Of a stretch of 30,108 nt of DNA, positions 6,867 through 16,013 are shown one piece after another. The translations under genes were made by a program, and so were the position numbers. Source of the stretch: JBCBAP01 sp038532435 (lineage in GTDB: Bacteria > Pseudomonadota > Alphaproteobacteria > Rhodobacterales > Rhodobacteraceae). The notes beneath the pieces were generated by a model, which ran no database searches, was not told the DNA's origin, and saw only the letters and a program-made list of their open reading frames with translations. Where the stretch lies: NCBI GenBank assembly GCA_038532435.1, contig JBCBAP010000042.1:1-30108 (forward strand), written 5' to 3'. The stretch's first letter is position 1. The number at the start of each line of letters is the position of its first letter.

Positions 6867-8855
6867 ATGACCGCCGAGTTGGGCCATTTCGCATTGATCC
6901 TCGCCTTTGCCATTGCGCTGGTGCAGGGGATCGTTCCCATGGTGGGCGCATCCCGCGGCTGGGGAGACTGGATGCGGGTGGCCGTACCGGCGGCGCAGGC
7001 ACAGTTCCTGTTGGTGGCGGTAAGCTTCGCGATGCTCACGATCGCCTTTGCGACTTCGGACTTCTCTGTCCAGCTTGTCGCGGACAACTCTCATTCGGCC
7101 AAGCCGATGCTCTACAAGCTCAGCGGCACGTGGGGGAACCACGAAGGGTCCATGCTTCTCTGGGTGCTGATCCTGGCACTTTTCGGCGCGCTGGTCGCAA
7201 CGCTCGGGTCGAACTTGCCCCCGTCGCTGAAGGCGCGGACGCTGGGGGTGCAGGCGCTGATCTCCGTTGCGTTCTATGCGTTCATCCTGTGGACGTCGAA
7301 CCCGTTCACCCGGCTCGATTTTCCGCCCATCGACGGGCGGGATCTCAACCCGCTGCTGCAGGATCCGGGCCTCGCGTTCCATCCGCCGTTTCTCTACATG
7401 GGTTATGTCGGGCTCTCGATGACGTTCAGCTTCGCGGTTGCGGCCCTCATCGAGGGGCGGGTGGATCCGGCCTGGGCCCGCTGGGTGCGCCCCTGGGCGC
7501 TGCTTGCGTGGACGACGCTGACCATCGGGATCGGCATGGGCTCCTGGTGGGCCTACTACGAACTCGGTTGGGGGGGCTGGTGGTTCTGGGACCCGGTCGA
7601 GAACGCCTCCTTCATGCCCTGGCTGATCTCCGCGGCGTTGCTGCATTCGGCCATCGTGGTCGAGAAACGGAACACGCTGAAATCCTGGACCGTGCTGCTC
7701 GCGATCCTCGCGTTTTCCTTCAGCCTCGTGGGCACATTTATCGTGCGCTCCGGGGTCATCACATCGGTCCATGCCTTTGCCAGCGATCCGACCCGGGGCG
7801 TTTTCATCCTCGCCATCCTCGGGGTCAGCGTTGGCGGCGCGCTGACGCTATACGCCCTGCGGGCGCACGAGCTGCGGTCGAGCTCCGCCTTTGGCACCGT
7901 GAGCCGGGAGAGCGCGCTGGTGATGAATAACCTCCTGCTCGCCGTGTCTGCGGCGGTGGTGTTCATCGGCACGCTCTGGCCCCTCTTCGTGGAGATGGCA
8001 ACGGACGGGGAGGTCAAGCTGTCCGTCGGACCGCCGTTCTTCAACATCGCGTTCACGCCGTTCATGGTGTTGCTGGCGATGCTGCTGCCGCTCGGCTCCA
8101 CCCTGCCGTGGAAGCGGGGCAAGCTGGGCAAGGCGGGGCGCCCGCTGACCGGTGCGCTGGTGCTCAGCGTCGTGCTCGGCGCCTTCGTCTACATGCTGCA
8201 GACCGGGACCGGGTTCCTCGGCCCCATCGGGCTGGCGCTCGGCGCGTGGATCGTGCTGGGCGCGTTCATGGATCTGGGCCAGCGGGCCAAGGCGGGGCAG
8301 GTCAGTGCGGGGGAAACGCTGCGCCGGTTGCGCAACCTGCCGCGGGCGGACTGGGGCAAGATGACCGCCCACGGCGGGCTCGGCATCCTCTTCATCGGGG
8401 CGGCCGCCATTACCGCGTGGGAGGTGCAGGATATCCGCGCTGCCCGGATCGGGGAGGCGTTCCCGCTTGGCCAGTACGAGATCCGGATCGAGCGGGTCGA
8501 CCGCCTTCAGGGGCCGAACTATGTCGCGGATCGGGCGACGGTGACCGTGACCCGGGACGCCACGCTCATCAACACGCTCTCGCCGGAGAAGCGGTTCTAC
8601 CCCGTGCAGCGTTTCCCGACCACGGAGGCCGGGATCGACCGGGGGATCTGGCGCGACGTCTATGTGTCGCTCGGCGAACGGCAGGAGGATGGCCGCTGGG
8701 CCGTGTCCTCCTACATCAAACCCTTCGCGAACTGGATCTGGGCGGGTTGCATCCTGATGACGCTCGGCGGGCTTCTGAGCCTCACGGACCGGCGCTACCG
8801 GGTTGGCGCGGTGCAGCCTAGGGTACCCAAGGCGTCGGCGGTGCCTGCGGAATGA
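6867..8855 (+). CDS. ccmF: Heme lyase CcmF
   Basis: CcmF is the multi-span membrane subunit of the cytochrome c heme lyase, taking heme from CcmE and attaching it to apocytochrome c with CcmH. The product is 662 residues, as usual. The tryptophan-rich WWD heme-handling domain runs from about residue 227 to 251 (WWAYYELGWGGWWFWDPVEN). Many hydrophobic segments and conserved histidines, such as in FHPPFLYMGYVG (around 171), fit the family. The ATG at 6867 is chosen because GCAGGAGA lies just upstream; a GTG at 6852 in the same frame would include the ribosome-binding site within the gene. The stop overlaps the ccmH start (ATGA). Confidence 0.95.
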   Translation: MTAELGHFALILAFAIALVQGIVPMVGASRGWGDWMRVAVPAAQAQFLLVAVSFAMLTIAFATSDFSVQLVADNSHSAKPMLYKLSGTWGNHEGSMLLWVLILALFGALVATLGSNLPPSLKARTLGVQALISVAFYAFILWTSNPFTRLDFPPIDGRDLNPLLQDPGLAFHPPFLYMGYVGLSMTFSFAVAALIEGRVDPAWARWVRPWALLAWTTLTIGIGMGSWWAYYELGWGGWWFWDPVENASFMPWLISAALLHSAIVVEKRNTLKSWTVLLAILAFSFSLVGTFIVRSGVITSVHAFASDPTRGVFILAILGVSVGGALTLYALRAHELRSSSAFGTVSRESALVMNNLLLAVSAAVVFIGTLWPLFVEMATDGEVKLSVGPPFFNIAFTPFMVLLAMLLPLGSTLPWKRGKLGKAGRPLTGALVLSVVLGAFVYMLQTGTGFLGPIGLALGAWIVLGAFMDLGQRAKAGQVSAGETLRRLRNLPRADWGKMTAHGGLGILFIGAAAITAWEVQDIRAARIGEAFPLGQYEIRIERVDRLQGPNYVADRATVTVTRDATLINTLSPEKRFYPVQRFPTTEAGIDRGIWRDVYVSLGERQEDGRWAVSSYIKPFANWIWAGCILMTLGGLLSLTDRRYRVGAVQPRVPKASAVPAE

Positions 8856-9295
8856 TCCGGACGCTTCTCATCCTCCTAATGCTGGCGGTGCCCGCGCAGG
8901 CGATCCAGCCGGACGAGGTGCTCGATGACCCGGCGCTCGAGGCGCGGGCGCGCACCATCAGTGCGGAACTTCGCTGCGTGGTCTGCCAGAACGAGAGCAT
9001 CGATTTTTCGAGTGCGGAGATCGCGCGGGACCTGCGCCTTCTGGTGCGGGAGCGTCTGGTGGCCGGGGACACGGATGCGGAGGTCAAGGCCTTCATGGTC
9101 GCGCGCTATGGGGAGTTCGTGCTGCTGCGCCCGGTCTTTTCGGCCCGCAACGCGGCACTCTGGCTCGCGGGGCCGGTGCTGCTGCTGATCGGGGCTGCGC
9201 TGTCGTTCGCGTTCATCCGCAGGCGACCGGCTGCGTCCGACGCGCCGCTGAGTGCTGAGGAAAAGGCCCGGCTCGACGACGTGCTGAAGGATTGA
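8852..9295 (+). CDS. ccmH: Cytochrome c-type biogenesis protein CcmH/CcmL
   Basis: A 147-residue thiol-redox component of the cytochrome c maturation complex that reduces or binds the CXXCH cysteines of apocytochrome c. A signal peptide covers residues 1-17 (cleavage after AQA). The family motif LRCVVCQ is at 40-46 with redox cysteines C42 and C45, followed by the helical NESIDFSSAEIARDLR segment, and a C-terminal membrane anchor at about 103-121. It is called CcmL in some Rhodobacter work and CcmH elsewhere. The start overlaps the ccmF stop in an ATGA junction. Confidence 0.93.
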   Translation: MIRTLLILLMLAVPAQAIQPDEVLDDPALEARARTISAELRCVVCQNESIDFSSAEIARDLRLLVRERLVAGDTDAEVKAFMVARYGEFVLLRPVFSARNAALWLAGPVLLLIGAALSFAFIRRRPAASDAPLSAEEKARLDDVLKD

Positions 9296-9450
9296 CCGGC
9301 CGGGTCGCGCCGTCACCGCCCTGTGTCTCCCAAACCGGCTGAGCGGGGCACTTCGGGCCTGCATGACGTGGCGGTGTCCGCCCCCTCCAACGCTTGCGCC
9401 GCCATTCAATTCGCATAGGTTGAGGGCAACCATAGAGGACGGGAGCGGCC

Positions 9451-10227
9451 ATGACCTACGAAACAATCACCTATGTCGTGGAGGACAATGTCGCGCGCCT
9501 CACGCTGAACCGGCCCGACGTGATGAACGGGCTCACCGCCCAGATGCGGATCGACATCACCCACGCGGTGCAGCGGGCCGGGGACGAGGCGCGGGTCCTC
9601 GTCACCACCGGCGCGGGGCGGGGCTTCTGTTCCGGTCAGGATCTCGGCGACCGGACGTCCGCCGCCGACGTGAACCTCGAGCGCACGCTGCGCGACGAGT
9701 ACGAACCGCTGCTCAAGGCGATCTACGATTGCCCGATCCCGACGATGGCCGCGGTGAACGGTCCGGCGGCGGGGGCAGGGGCGAATATCGCGCTGGCCCA
9801 CGATGTCGTGTTCGCAACCGAGAGCGCCTATTTCCTTCAGGCCTTCGCCCGGATCGGCCTGATCCCGGATGCGGGCGGAACCTACTGGATGCCCCGTCAG
9901 ATGGGGTTTGCGAAGGCGATGGGGGCCGCACTCTTCGCCGACAAGATCTCGGCCCGTCAGGCGGACGAATGGGGTCTGATCTGGTCCGCCGTTCCCGATG
10001 ATACGTTTGCCGAGACGGTTGCGACCCGCGCGGCCCAGCTCGCCAAGGGTCCGACCGAAGGCTACCGCATGATGAAGCAGGCGCTGCGCGCGTCCTTCGA
10101 CAACGGGCTCGACGATCAGCTCAGCCTCGAGGCGGAGCTGCAGGGCCGTGCGGGCAAGACCCGGGACTTCATGGAAGGGGTCATGGCGTTTCTGGAAAAG
10201 CGCCCCGCGCAGTACGAGGGGCGCTGA
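9451..10227 (+). CDS. Enoyl-CoA hydratase/isomerase family protein, PaaG-like
   Basis: A 258-residue crotonase-fold enzyme acting on an acyl-CoA. Features are the oxyanion-hole stretch GRGFCSGQDLGDR (residues 57-68) and NGPAAGAGANIALAHD (103-118), then FARIGLIPDAGGTYW (132-146), where D140 corresponds to the catalytic aspartate of PaaG, the ring-epoxide isomerase of phenylacetate degradation. The whole protein aligns by eye with E. coli PaaG, including a C-terminal EGVMAFLEKRPAQYEGR. No other paa gene lies here, so the substrate is uncertain; beta-oxidation is equally possible. ACGGGAGCG precedes the start. Confidence 0.87.
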   Translation: MTYETITYVVEDNVARLTLNRPDVMNGLTAQMRIDITHAVQRAGDEARVLVTTGAGRGFCSGQDLGDRTSAADVNLERTLRDEYEPLLKAIYDCPIPTMAAVNGPAAGAGANIALAHDVVFATESAYFLQAFARIGLIPDAGGTYWMPRQMGFAKAMGAALFADKISARQADEWGLIWSAVPDDTFAETVATRAAQLAKGPTEGYRMMKQALRASFDNGLDDQLSLEAELQGRAGKTRDFMEGVMAFLEKRPAQYEGR

Positions 10228-10235
10228 TCCACCCA

Positions 10236-10718
10236 TCAGTTCGAGTGACCGCTATGGTCCTCAGCGGGCCTCGTGGCATTCCGCTTTTGCACCGAGAAGA
10301 TCACCTCGATGGTGCCCGCATCCTCGAACGTGAGGGTGACGGGGACCTGCTGGCCGTCCTGCACTGCGGCCTCAAGCCCGGTGAACATCACGTGCAGCCC
10401 GCCCGGCTCGAACGTCACCGCTTCGCCCGCGGGGATCGGGACCCCGGCCATCTGGTGGATCATCCGGGACACGCCGTTCGCGTCCGTCTCCGTCCGATGG
10501 AGCATGGTGTTGGGCAGCGTGCTTTGCGCATCCAGAAGCCTGTCATCGCCGGTCCCGGTGTTGGTGATGGTCATGTAGCCCGCGGCAGTGCGCGCCGTTG
10601 GCGGCGTCTCGAAGATATGGGGATGCGCGATGTTGAGCGCCCCGGCGGTGTAGTCGTGGGCCTGAGCGGTCCCCGCGAGGCAGAGCGCGACGCCCGCCAT
10701 CATCAGAAGGGTTTTCAT
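10236..10718 (-). CDS. Periplasmic PCu(A)C copper chaperone
   Basis: A 160-residue periplasmic protein of the PCu(A)C family, which delivers copper to cytochrome c oxidase or keeps it bound. A signal peptide covers about residues 1-20 (cut after AQA). Copper ligands in the family pattern are visible as M72, H74, M86, H109 and M111 (in MLHRTE, SRMIHQM and GLHVMF). The C-terminus carries an extra His motif (DHSGHS). The ATG at 10718 is chosen because it begins the signal peptide and is preceded by GGAGGAAG; an upstream in-frame extension lacks support. It lies 59 bases after a DUF2946-like gene on the same strand, which suggests a copper-related pair. Confidence 0.9.
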   Translation of the reverse strand: MKTLLMMAGVALCLAGTAQAHDYTAGALNIAHPHIFETPPTARTAAGYMTITNTGTGDDRLLDAQSTLPNTMLHRTETDANGVSRMIHQMAGVPIPAGEAVTFEPGGLHVMFTGLEAAVQDGQQVPVTLTFEDAGTIEVIFSVQKRNATRPAEDHSGHSN

Positions 10719-10777
10719 TGGATGGACTTCCTCCGTTCGCAGCAGGGTGTGCTGCCTGTCTGAAAGGGATGTTTGGG

Positions 10778-11125
10778 TCAGACGGGGAGGGGTGGTGCCC
10801 GGGACCTCGGGCGCAGACAGGGCCGCGCGGGGACGACATCCGCAGCGACGGGGCGCGCAATGCGCGCGACCTGACGGACCGGCACGGCCGGTTGGGTGGC
10901 GCCGCCGATATCGAGTGCCTTCGACAGGAGGCACGCCGGGCAGTCCGGCCCGACCTGTTCCGCGCCCTCACCACAGAGATCCTCCATGGTGCCACCGGTG
11001 GCAAAGAAGCTCTGCAGCGCGGGATCGGCCATGCGCACGTGGTGGCCATGACCCGCGGTCGCGTTCAGCGCGCCGAAAAGGACGGCGCAGAGAACAATCA
11101 GACGGTGCAGGCGGGCGCGAAGCAT
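10778..11125 (-). CDS. DUF2946-like small CxxC protein, hypothetical
   Basis: A 115-residue protein with an N-terminal hydrophobic segment (about residues 8-24) that may be a signal peptide or anchor, a His cluster just after it (AGHGHH), and a CPAC motif (around 62-65) preceded by another cysteine in EDLCGEG. This pattern resembles DUF2946 proteins found near copper genes. The C-terminus is Pro/Arg rich and low in family character. It sits directly upstream of the PCu(A)C gene on the same strand. It is the alternative to a long plus-strand extension of glnE through the same region, which I reject. Function is unknown; metal binding is inferred from residues and neighbourhood. Confidence 0.6.
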   Translation of the reverse strand: MLRARLHRLIVLCAVLFGALNATAGHGHHVRMADPALQSFFATGGTMEDLCGEGAEQVGPDCPACLLSKALDIGGATQPAVPVRQVARIARPVAADVVPARPCLRPRSRAPPLPV

Positions 11126-11253
11126 GCCCGATCGCTACCCGCTTCGCCCGTCCGGGGCAAGCGGCCTCGGGGCCGCAGGGCGAAACCGTGGTGCGCCCGG
11201 GCCCGCATCCCCGTGTGCTTGACCTCGGCGCGGGGCGTGCGAGGGTGCGGGGC

Positions 11254-14088
11254 ATGAGCCTCACCCGTCTGACCCGCACCGCCCCCCTCGCGCTCGATAC
11301 CGTGGCGGGTGACGAGTGCCTGTCTTTCTATCCGGGCCTTGCGGGACCGGTCGCGGAGCTGGTGCGCGGTGCGGGGGGAAGCTCGACCTACCTTGCGGGT
11401 CTTCTGCGGCGGGAGGCGGAGTGGCTCTCCTCCCAACTGAGCACGCCGCTGCCCGATGCGCTGACCGCGGCACGGGACGCCACGGCCGGGGCGGATCTGA
11501 AATCCCTTGGGGCCGCGCTTCGGACCGCCAAGCGGCGGACGGCTCTCCTGCTTGCGCTCGGCGACCTCGGGGGGGCGATGGCGCTCAGCGAGGTGACCGG
11601 GGCGCTCACGGAGTTTGCAGATTGGGCGGTGGAGACGGCTGCGGGAGCGCTCCTGCAGGAAGAGGCTGCGCGGGGGGGGCTGCCGGGTCTCGACGTCGGT
11701 CTCGATCCCCGCGATGCCGGGTATCTCGTGCTCGCGATGGGCAAGATGGGCGCGTTCGAGCTCAACTACTCGTCGGACATCGACCTCATCGTCCTCTTCG
11801 ATGAAACACGTTTCGCGCCGGAGGATCACGGGGAGGCGCGGGCCGGTTTCGTGCGGGTGACGCGGAAGCTCGTGCGCATGCTCTCCGATGTTACCGACGG
11901 AGGTTACGTTTTTCGCACGGACCTGCGCCTGCGGCCCAACCCGGCGGTGACGCCGGTGTGCGTCGGCCTTCTCGCGGCGGAGCGGTACTACGAGGCCCAT
12001 GGGCGGACGTGGGAGCGGGCCGCCTTCATCAAAGCGCGGGTCTGCGCGGGGGATCGCGCGGCGGGGGAGGCGTTTCTGACCCGGATGCGGCCCTTCGTCT
12101 TTCGCCGTCATCTCGATTTCGCCGCGATCGAGGATGCGCGGGAGATGATGCGCAAGATCCGTCATCACAAGGGGCTGACCGGGCCGATCACGGTCCGCGG
12201 TCACGATGTGAAGCTCGGGCGGGGCGGGATCCGGGAGATCGAGTTCTTTACCCAGACCCAGCAGCTCATCTGCGGCGGGCGGGACCCGCATCTGCAGGCA
12301 CCAGGAACGCAGGAGGCGCTCACCGCGCTGCGTGATGCCGGGTGGGTGGAGCCCGCAGAGCATGACGCCTTGCAGGAGGCCTACATGGCCCACCGCACGC
12401 TGGAGCATCGGATCCAGATGCTCGAGGACGCGCAGACCCATTGGGTGCCCCGCGGCGACGCACGGTTCGCGGCGCTTGCGGCGCTGTGCGGCACCGACGA
12501 TCTGCCGGTGTTCGAGGCCGGGCTCGCGCGGCGCTTCGAAACCGTGCACGCGATCACTGGCGGGGACGTGGTTCAGGAACATGCCGCGGAGCCCGCCACT
12601 CCGGTCTGTTTCGAGGATGCGGCGAGCGAGGCGATGGTGGAGAGCTGGCATCGCCTGCCCGCGACACGCTCCGACCGGGCCTCCGCGATGTTCGGGCGGA
12701 TGCAGCCGGAGGTGCTGCGAAGGCTCGGGCAGGCGGCGGATCCCGGATCGGCGCTGGCGCAGTTCGATGCGTTCCTGCGCGGTCTGCCCGCCGGTGTGCA
12801 GGTCTTCTCGCTCTTTCAAGAGCGTCCGGCGCTCCTCGATCTTCTTGTGCAGATCTGTTCTTCCGCGCCGGCGCTGGCGCGGTATCTGGGGCGAAACGCG
12901 GGCGTGCTGGACGCCGTGCTCGATCCCCGGTTCTACGCCGCATTGCCCGATCTTGCCGGGTATCAGGCGCGGCTGGCGGAGTGGCTGGACCGGGCCGGGG
13001 ATTTCGAGGATGCGCTCGATCTGGTGCGATTGTGGAACAAGGAGGCGCGGTTTCAGGTGGGCGTGCACCTCTTGCGGCAGATCAGCAGTCCGGAGGAGGT
13101 TGCGGTTGCCTACGCGGACATCGCGGAGGCCACGGTCAACGGGCTGATGGCTCCGGTCATCGCCGAAGTGTCGCGCAGGCACGGGCCGCCGCCCGGGCGG
13201 GGTGCCGCGGTGCTTGGCATGGGCAAGCTCGGGACCCGGGCGATGACGGCGACATCCGATCTCGATCTCATCGTCATCTATGACGCCGATCCGGCGGACG
13301 AGAGCGCGGGTCCGAAGCCGATCCCGGCGGCACAGTACTATGCGAAGCTCACCAAGACGCTCGTCAACGCCCTCACGGTGCCCACGGCGGAGGGGCGGCT
13401 TTACGAGGTCGACATGCGCCTGCGTCCCTCGGGCAAGCAGGGACCCGTCGCGACTGGCTTCGCCAGTTTCCGCACCTATCAGGCGCAGGAAGCCTGGACC
13501 TGGGAGCATCTGGCGCTGTGCCGTGCGCGGGCCGTTGCGGGGCGAGCGGACCTGCGACGGGATGTGACGGAGGCGATCGCCGACGTGCTTCTGATGCCCT
13601 GGGATCGGGAGCGCATCCTCGCCGACACCGCCGCGATGCGGGCGCGGCTTGCGGAGGCGCGCAAGGAGGGGCAGGGCGACCCCTGGGAAGTGAAGCAGGG
13701 CCCGGGCCGGTTGCTCGACATCGACCTCTTCCTGCAGGCCGGGGTGCTGATCTGCGGCCTCGGGGACCGGCCCATGGACGGAAACACGCCGGACCGTCTG
13801 CGGCAGGCGGACTGGCTCGACACGGAGGAACACCGGACGGTCGTCGACGCTCTCGGACTGCACGCGCATGTGCAGGCGCTCGCCCGGCTCTGCGTCGAGG
13901 GGCGGTTCGATCCGTCCGCGGCCGGTGCGGGGCTTGCGGAGGTGCTGACCGGGGCAACGGGGCACGGTAGCCTTGAGGAACTCACCACAGCTCTCGAAAC
14001 GACGGCGGGCGCTGCTGCGACGCTCATCGACCGGCGGATCGGGACGGGCTTGACCCCGGATGACGCAAGGACAGATCGCCCCGCATGA
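11254..14088 (+). CDS. glnE: Bifunctional glutamine synthetase adenylyltransferase/deadenylylase GlnE
   Basis: GlnE adds AMP to, and removes it from, glutamine synthetase to match its activity to nitrogen supply, under PII control. The product is 944 residues, normal for the family, and has the two nucleotidyltransferase domains: the N-terminal one with GKMGAFELNYSSDIDLIV (residues about 163-180, metal aspartates D175 and D177) and the C-terminal one with GMGKLG and SDLDLIVIYD (D669 and D671). The RLRPxG motif typical of the C-terminal domain is present. ATG at 11254 begins MSLTRL; the open frame continues to 10747 but that part overlaps the opposite-strand copper gene and lacks family sequence. 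The stop overlaps the next gene (ATGA). Confidence 0.94.
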   Translation: MSLTRLTRTAPLALDTVAGDECLSFYPGLAGPVAELVRGAGGSSTYLAGLLRREAEWLSSQLSTPLPDALTAARDATAGADLKSLGAALRTAKRRTALLLALGDLGGAMALSEVTGALTEFADWAVETAAGALLQEEAARGGLPGLDVGLDPRDAGYLVLAMGKMGAFELNYSSDIDLIVLFDETRFAPEDHGEARAGFVRVTRKLVRMLSDVTDGGYVFRTDLRLRPNPAVTPVCVGLLAAERYYEAHGRTWERAAFIKARVCAGDRAAGEAFLTRMRPFVFRRHLDFAAIEDAREMMRKIRHHKGLTGPITVRGHDVKLGRGGIREIEFFTQTQQLICGGRDPHLQAPGTQEALTALRDAGWVEPAEHDALQEAYMAHRTLEHRIQMLEDAQTHWVPRGDARFAALAALCGTDDLPVFEAGLARRFETVHAITGGDVVQEHAAEPATPVCFEDAASEAMVESWHRLPATRSDRASAMFGRMQPEVLRRLGQAADPGSALAQFDAFLRGLPAGVQVFSLFQERPALLDLLVQICSSAPALARYLGRNAGVLDAVLDPRFYAALPDLAGYQARLAEWLDRAGDFEDALDLVRLWNKEARFQVGVHLLRQISSPEEVAVAYADIAEATVNGLMAPVIAEVSRRHGPPPGRGAAVLGMGKLGTRAMTATSDLDLIVIYDADPADESAGPKPIPAAQYYAKLTKTLVNALTVPTAEGRLYEVDMRLRPSGKQGPVATGFASFRTYQAQEAWTWEHLALCRARAVAGRADLRRDVTEAIADVLLMPWDRERILADTAAMRARLAEARKEGQGDPWEVKQGPGRLLDIDLFLQAGVLICGLGDRPMDGNTPDRLRQADWLDTEEHRTVVDALGLHAHVQALARLCVEGRFDPSAAGAGLAEVLTGATGHGSLEELTTALETTAGAAATLIDRRIGTGLTPDDARTDRPA

Positions 14089-14993
14089 CGCTGCCCATTG
14101 TCTATCATCCGGACTACATGGCTCCGCTCCGCCACGGGCACCGGTTTCCGATGTCGAAGTACGGGTACCTGCGGGCGGCGCTGACCCGTGCGGGGCTGCT
14201 TCCCCACACCGGTGGCTACCTTGCCCCGGCGCCCGCCTCCCTCGGCCAGATCGCGGCGGTGCACGATCTTGGCTATGTGGAGCGTGCCTTTGCCACCCGC
14301 CTGACGGAGGCGGAGGCGCGCCAGATCGGCCTGCCCAACACGGAACGCGTGGTGCGCCGGGCGCGGTTGTCGGCGGCGGGAACGACACTCGCCGCGCGGC
14401 TCGCCCTCGAACACGGCATTGCCTGCAACGCGGCGGGCGGGTCGCACCATGCCGGGCCCGATGGCGGGGCGGGCTTTTGCGTGTTCAACGATGTCGCCGT
14501 GGCCGCCCGGACGCTGCTCGATGAGGGGATCGTCCGGCGCATCCTGATCGTGGATTGCGACGTCCATCAGGGGGACGGGACGGCTCGGATCTTCGCTGAT
14601 GTGCCCCGGGTCTTCACCCTCTCCTTCCATGCGGAGAAGAACTATCCGGCGCGCAAGGCGGTCTCCGACCTCGATGTGCCATTGCCCGACAACCTGGCCG
14701 ATGCGCCCTATCTCGAGACGCTCTCGCACCACCTGACGCCGCTTTGGAACCGGGTGCGGCCGGAGCTTGTGTTTTACAACGGCGGGGTGGATCCGCACCG
14801 GGATGACCGGCTGGGGCGTCTGGGCCTGACGGATGCGGGTCTGCGGGAGCGGGACCGGCAGGTGCTCTCCGCGGCCCGGAGGCGCAACGTTCCGGTGGTC
14901 GGCGTGCTCGGGGGCGGGTATTCAACGGACCCGGCGGAGGTGGCGGCACGCCACGCGCTGATGTTCGAGGAGGCCGCGCGGCTTGCGGCATGA
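14085..14993 (+). CDS. Histone deacetylase-family protein
   Basis: A 302-residue zinc hydrolase of the arginase/deacetylase fold. Active-site residues fit: the histidine pair H121-H122 in GGSHHAGPDGGAGFC, the zinc ligands D159 and H161 in VDCDVHQGDG and D236 in GGVDPHRDD, and the transition-state tyrosine Y279 in GGGYS. The short form, without extra domains, resembles class IV (HDAC11-like) bacterial members. Bacterial members act on acetylated proteins, polyamines or acetoin-type substrates; which one is not visible. The ATG overlaps the glnE stop, so it is in the same transcription unit. Confidence 0.88.
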   Translation: MTLPIVYHPDYMAPLRHGHRFPMSKYGYLRAALTRAGLLPHTGGYLAPAPASLGQIAAVHDLGYVERAFATRLTEAEARQIGLPNTERVVRRARLSAAGTTLAARLALEHGIACNAAGGSHHAGPDGGAGFCVFNDVAVAARTLLDEGIVRRILIVDCDVHQGDGTARIFADVPRVFTLSFHAEKNYPARKAVSDLDVPLPDNLADAPYLETLSHHLTPLWNRVRPELVFYNGGVDPHRDDRLGRLGLTDAGLRERDRQVLSAARRRNVPVVGVLGGGYSTDPAEVAARHALMFEEAARLAA

Positions 14994-15009
14994 AGGGGAC
15001 GGGAACGGG

Positions 15010-15747
15010 ATGAGCGACGACAGGGCGAAGCTGGGATGCTGGATAGATCTGCCCAGCCCCCATGTGGCGGAGATCGTCGGCGGGGCGGGGTTCGATTTCG
15101 CGGTGCTCGACCTCGAACACGGGATGATGAGCATCGAGAGCGCGAGCCTTGCCTTGATGGCGCTCAAGGGGACCGGCACGGCTGCCTATGTCCGCGTTCC
15201 CGAAGCCTCCGAGGCGTGGATCAAGCGCGCGCTCGATGCAGGCGCCGGCGGGATTATGGTGCCCAACGTGCAGGATTCGGAGCAGGCGCGGGCGATTGCG
15301 TCATGGTTCCACTATGCGCCGACGGGGCGGCGGGGGCGCGCGCCCGACATCATCCGGGCGACCGGTTATGGCAGGGATGCCGCCTACATCGCGGACTGGC
15401 CCGGAGATCATCAGCTGATCCTGCAGATCGAGACGCCGGAGGCTTTGGCCGACGTTGCGGAGATTGCCGCGGTGCCCGGCGTGACGATGCTGTTCTTTGG
15501 CCCGACGGATTTCACCGCGGCGGGCGGCTACACCGAGGACGCGCCCGAGATATCGGACGCGGCCCGACAGATCGCGAAAGCCGCCCACGCCGCCGGGCTT
15601 TCCGCAGGCACGGTGCTGTTCCCGAAGGTCTCGCCACCGGTGCTGGTTGAGATGGGATATACCCATGTGGCGATGGCAAGCGACGTGATTGCCCTGCGCA
15701 TGGCGCTCGACGGGACGCTGGCCGCGACGCGGGGGGCGCTCAAATGA
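15010..15747 (+). CDS. HpcH/HpaI aldolase family protein
   Basis: A 245-residue class II pyruvate-type aldolase of the HpcH/HpaI family, which makes or splits carbon-carbon bonds next to pyruvate or oxaloacetate. Active-site features are the base H37 in VLDLEHG, the R62 pyruvate contact in YVRVPEA, the metal ligands E141 in LILQIETPEA and D167 in FFGPTDFTAA. The natural aldehyde substrate is unknown. The start at 15010 is chosen because GGGAACGGG precedes it; an in-frame start at 14983 would extend into the HDAC 3' end. It overlaps the downstream hypothetical by ATGA. Confidence 0.88.
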   Translation: MSDDRAKLGCWIDLPSPHVAEIVGGAGFDFAVLDLEHGMMSIESASLALMALKGTGTAAYVRVPEASEAWIKRALDAGAGGIMVPNVQDSEQARAIASWFHYAPTGRRGRAPDIIRATGYGRDAAYIADWPGDHQLILQIETPEALADVAEIAAVPGVTMLFFGPTDFTAAGGYTEDAPEISDAARQIAKAAHAAGLSAGTVLFPKVSPPVLVEMGYTHVAMASDVIALRMALDGTLAATRGALK

Positions 15748-16013
15748 CCAGTTATCTTGCGGAGGATCCGCGGGGCCTCATCCACGAGGCCTATGCGATG
15801 GAAATAGGGATCGAGGATGCGCGGTCGATCTTTCTCGATTGGGCGTTGGTCGATGCGCCTGCCGGGGATCCGCGTGAGGCGATCGCGGCAGCACTCGCCC
15901 GCTACGGGGCCGCGCAGCCGGATCATCCGATGACAGCGGTTCTGCGGGCGGGCCTCGGTGACAGCGGCGGACCCCGGCGCCGGGGCGGGCGTGCGTCCCG
16001 GATCACGACATGA
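15744..16013 (+). CDS. Small conserved-looking hypothetical protein
   Basis: An 89-residue soluble protein with no recognised domain. The N-terminal half is helical and acidic (AEDPRGLIHEAYAMEIG, then IFLDWALVDAP around residue 30); the last 15 residues are Gly/Arg-rich and basic. It overlaps the aldolase and the deaminase by ATGA on both sides, so it is cotranslated. I have no function for it. Its coupling to both neighbours supports it being real. Confidence 0.65.
   Translation: MTSYLAEDPRGLIHEAYAMEIGIEDARSIFLDWALVDAPAGDPREAIAAALARYGAAQPDHPMTAVLRAGLGDSGGPRRRGGRASRITT

Noticed and set aside
10747..11253. Upstream in-frame extension of glnE to 10747
   Set aside because: It is rich in arginine and proline with no GlnE similarity, and overlaps the opposite-strand copper gene. 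The ATG at 11254 fits the family N-terminus.
11098..14388. 1096-residue minus-strand ORF antisense to glnE
   Set aside because: Shadow of a GC-rich gene; low-complexity Arg/Pro composition and no family motif, while glnE has both catalytic motifs.
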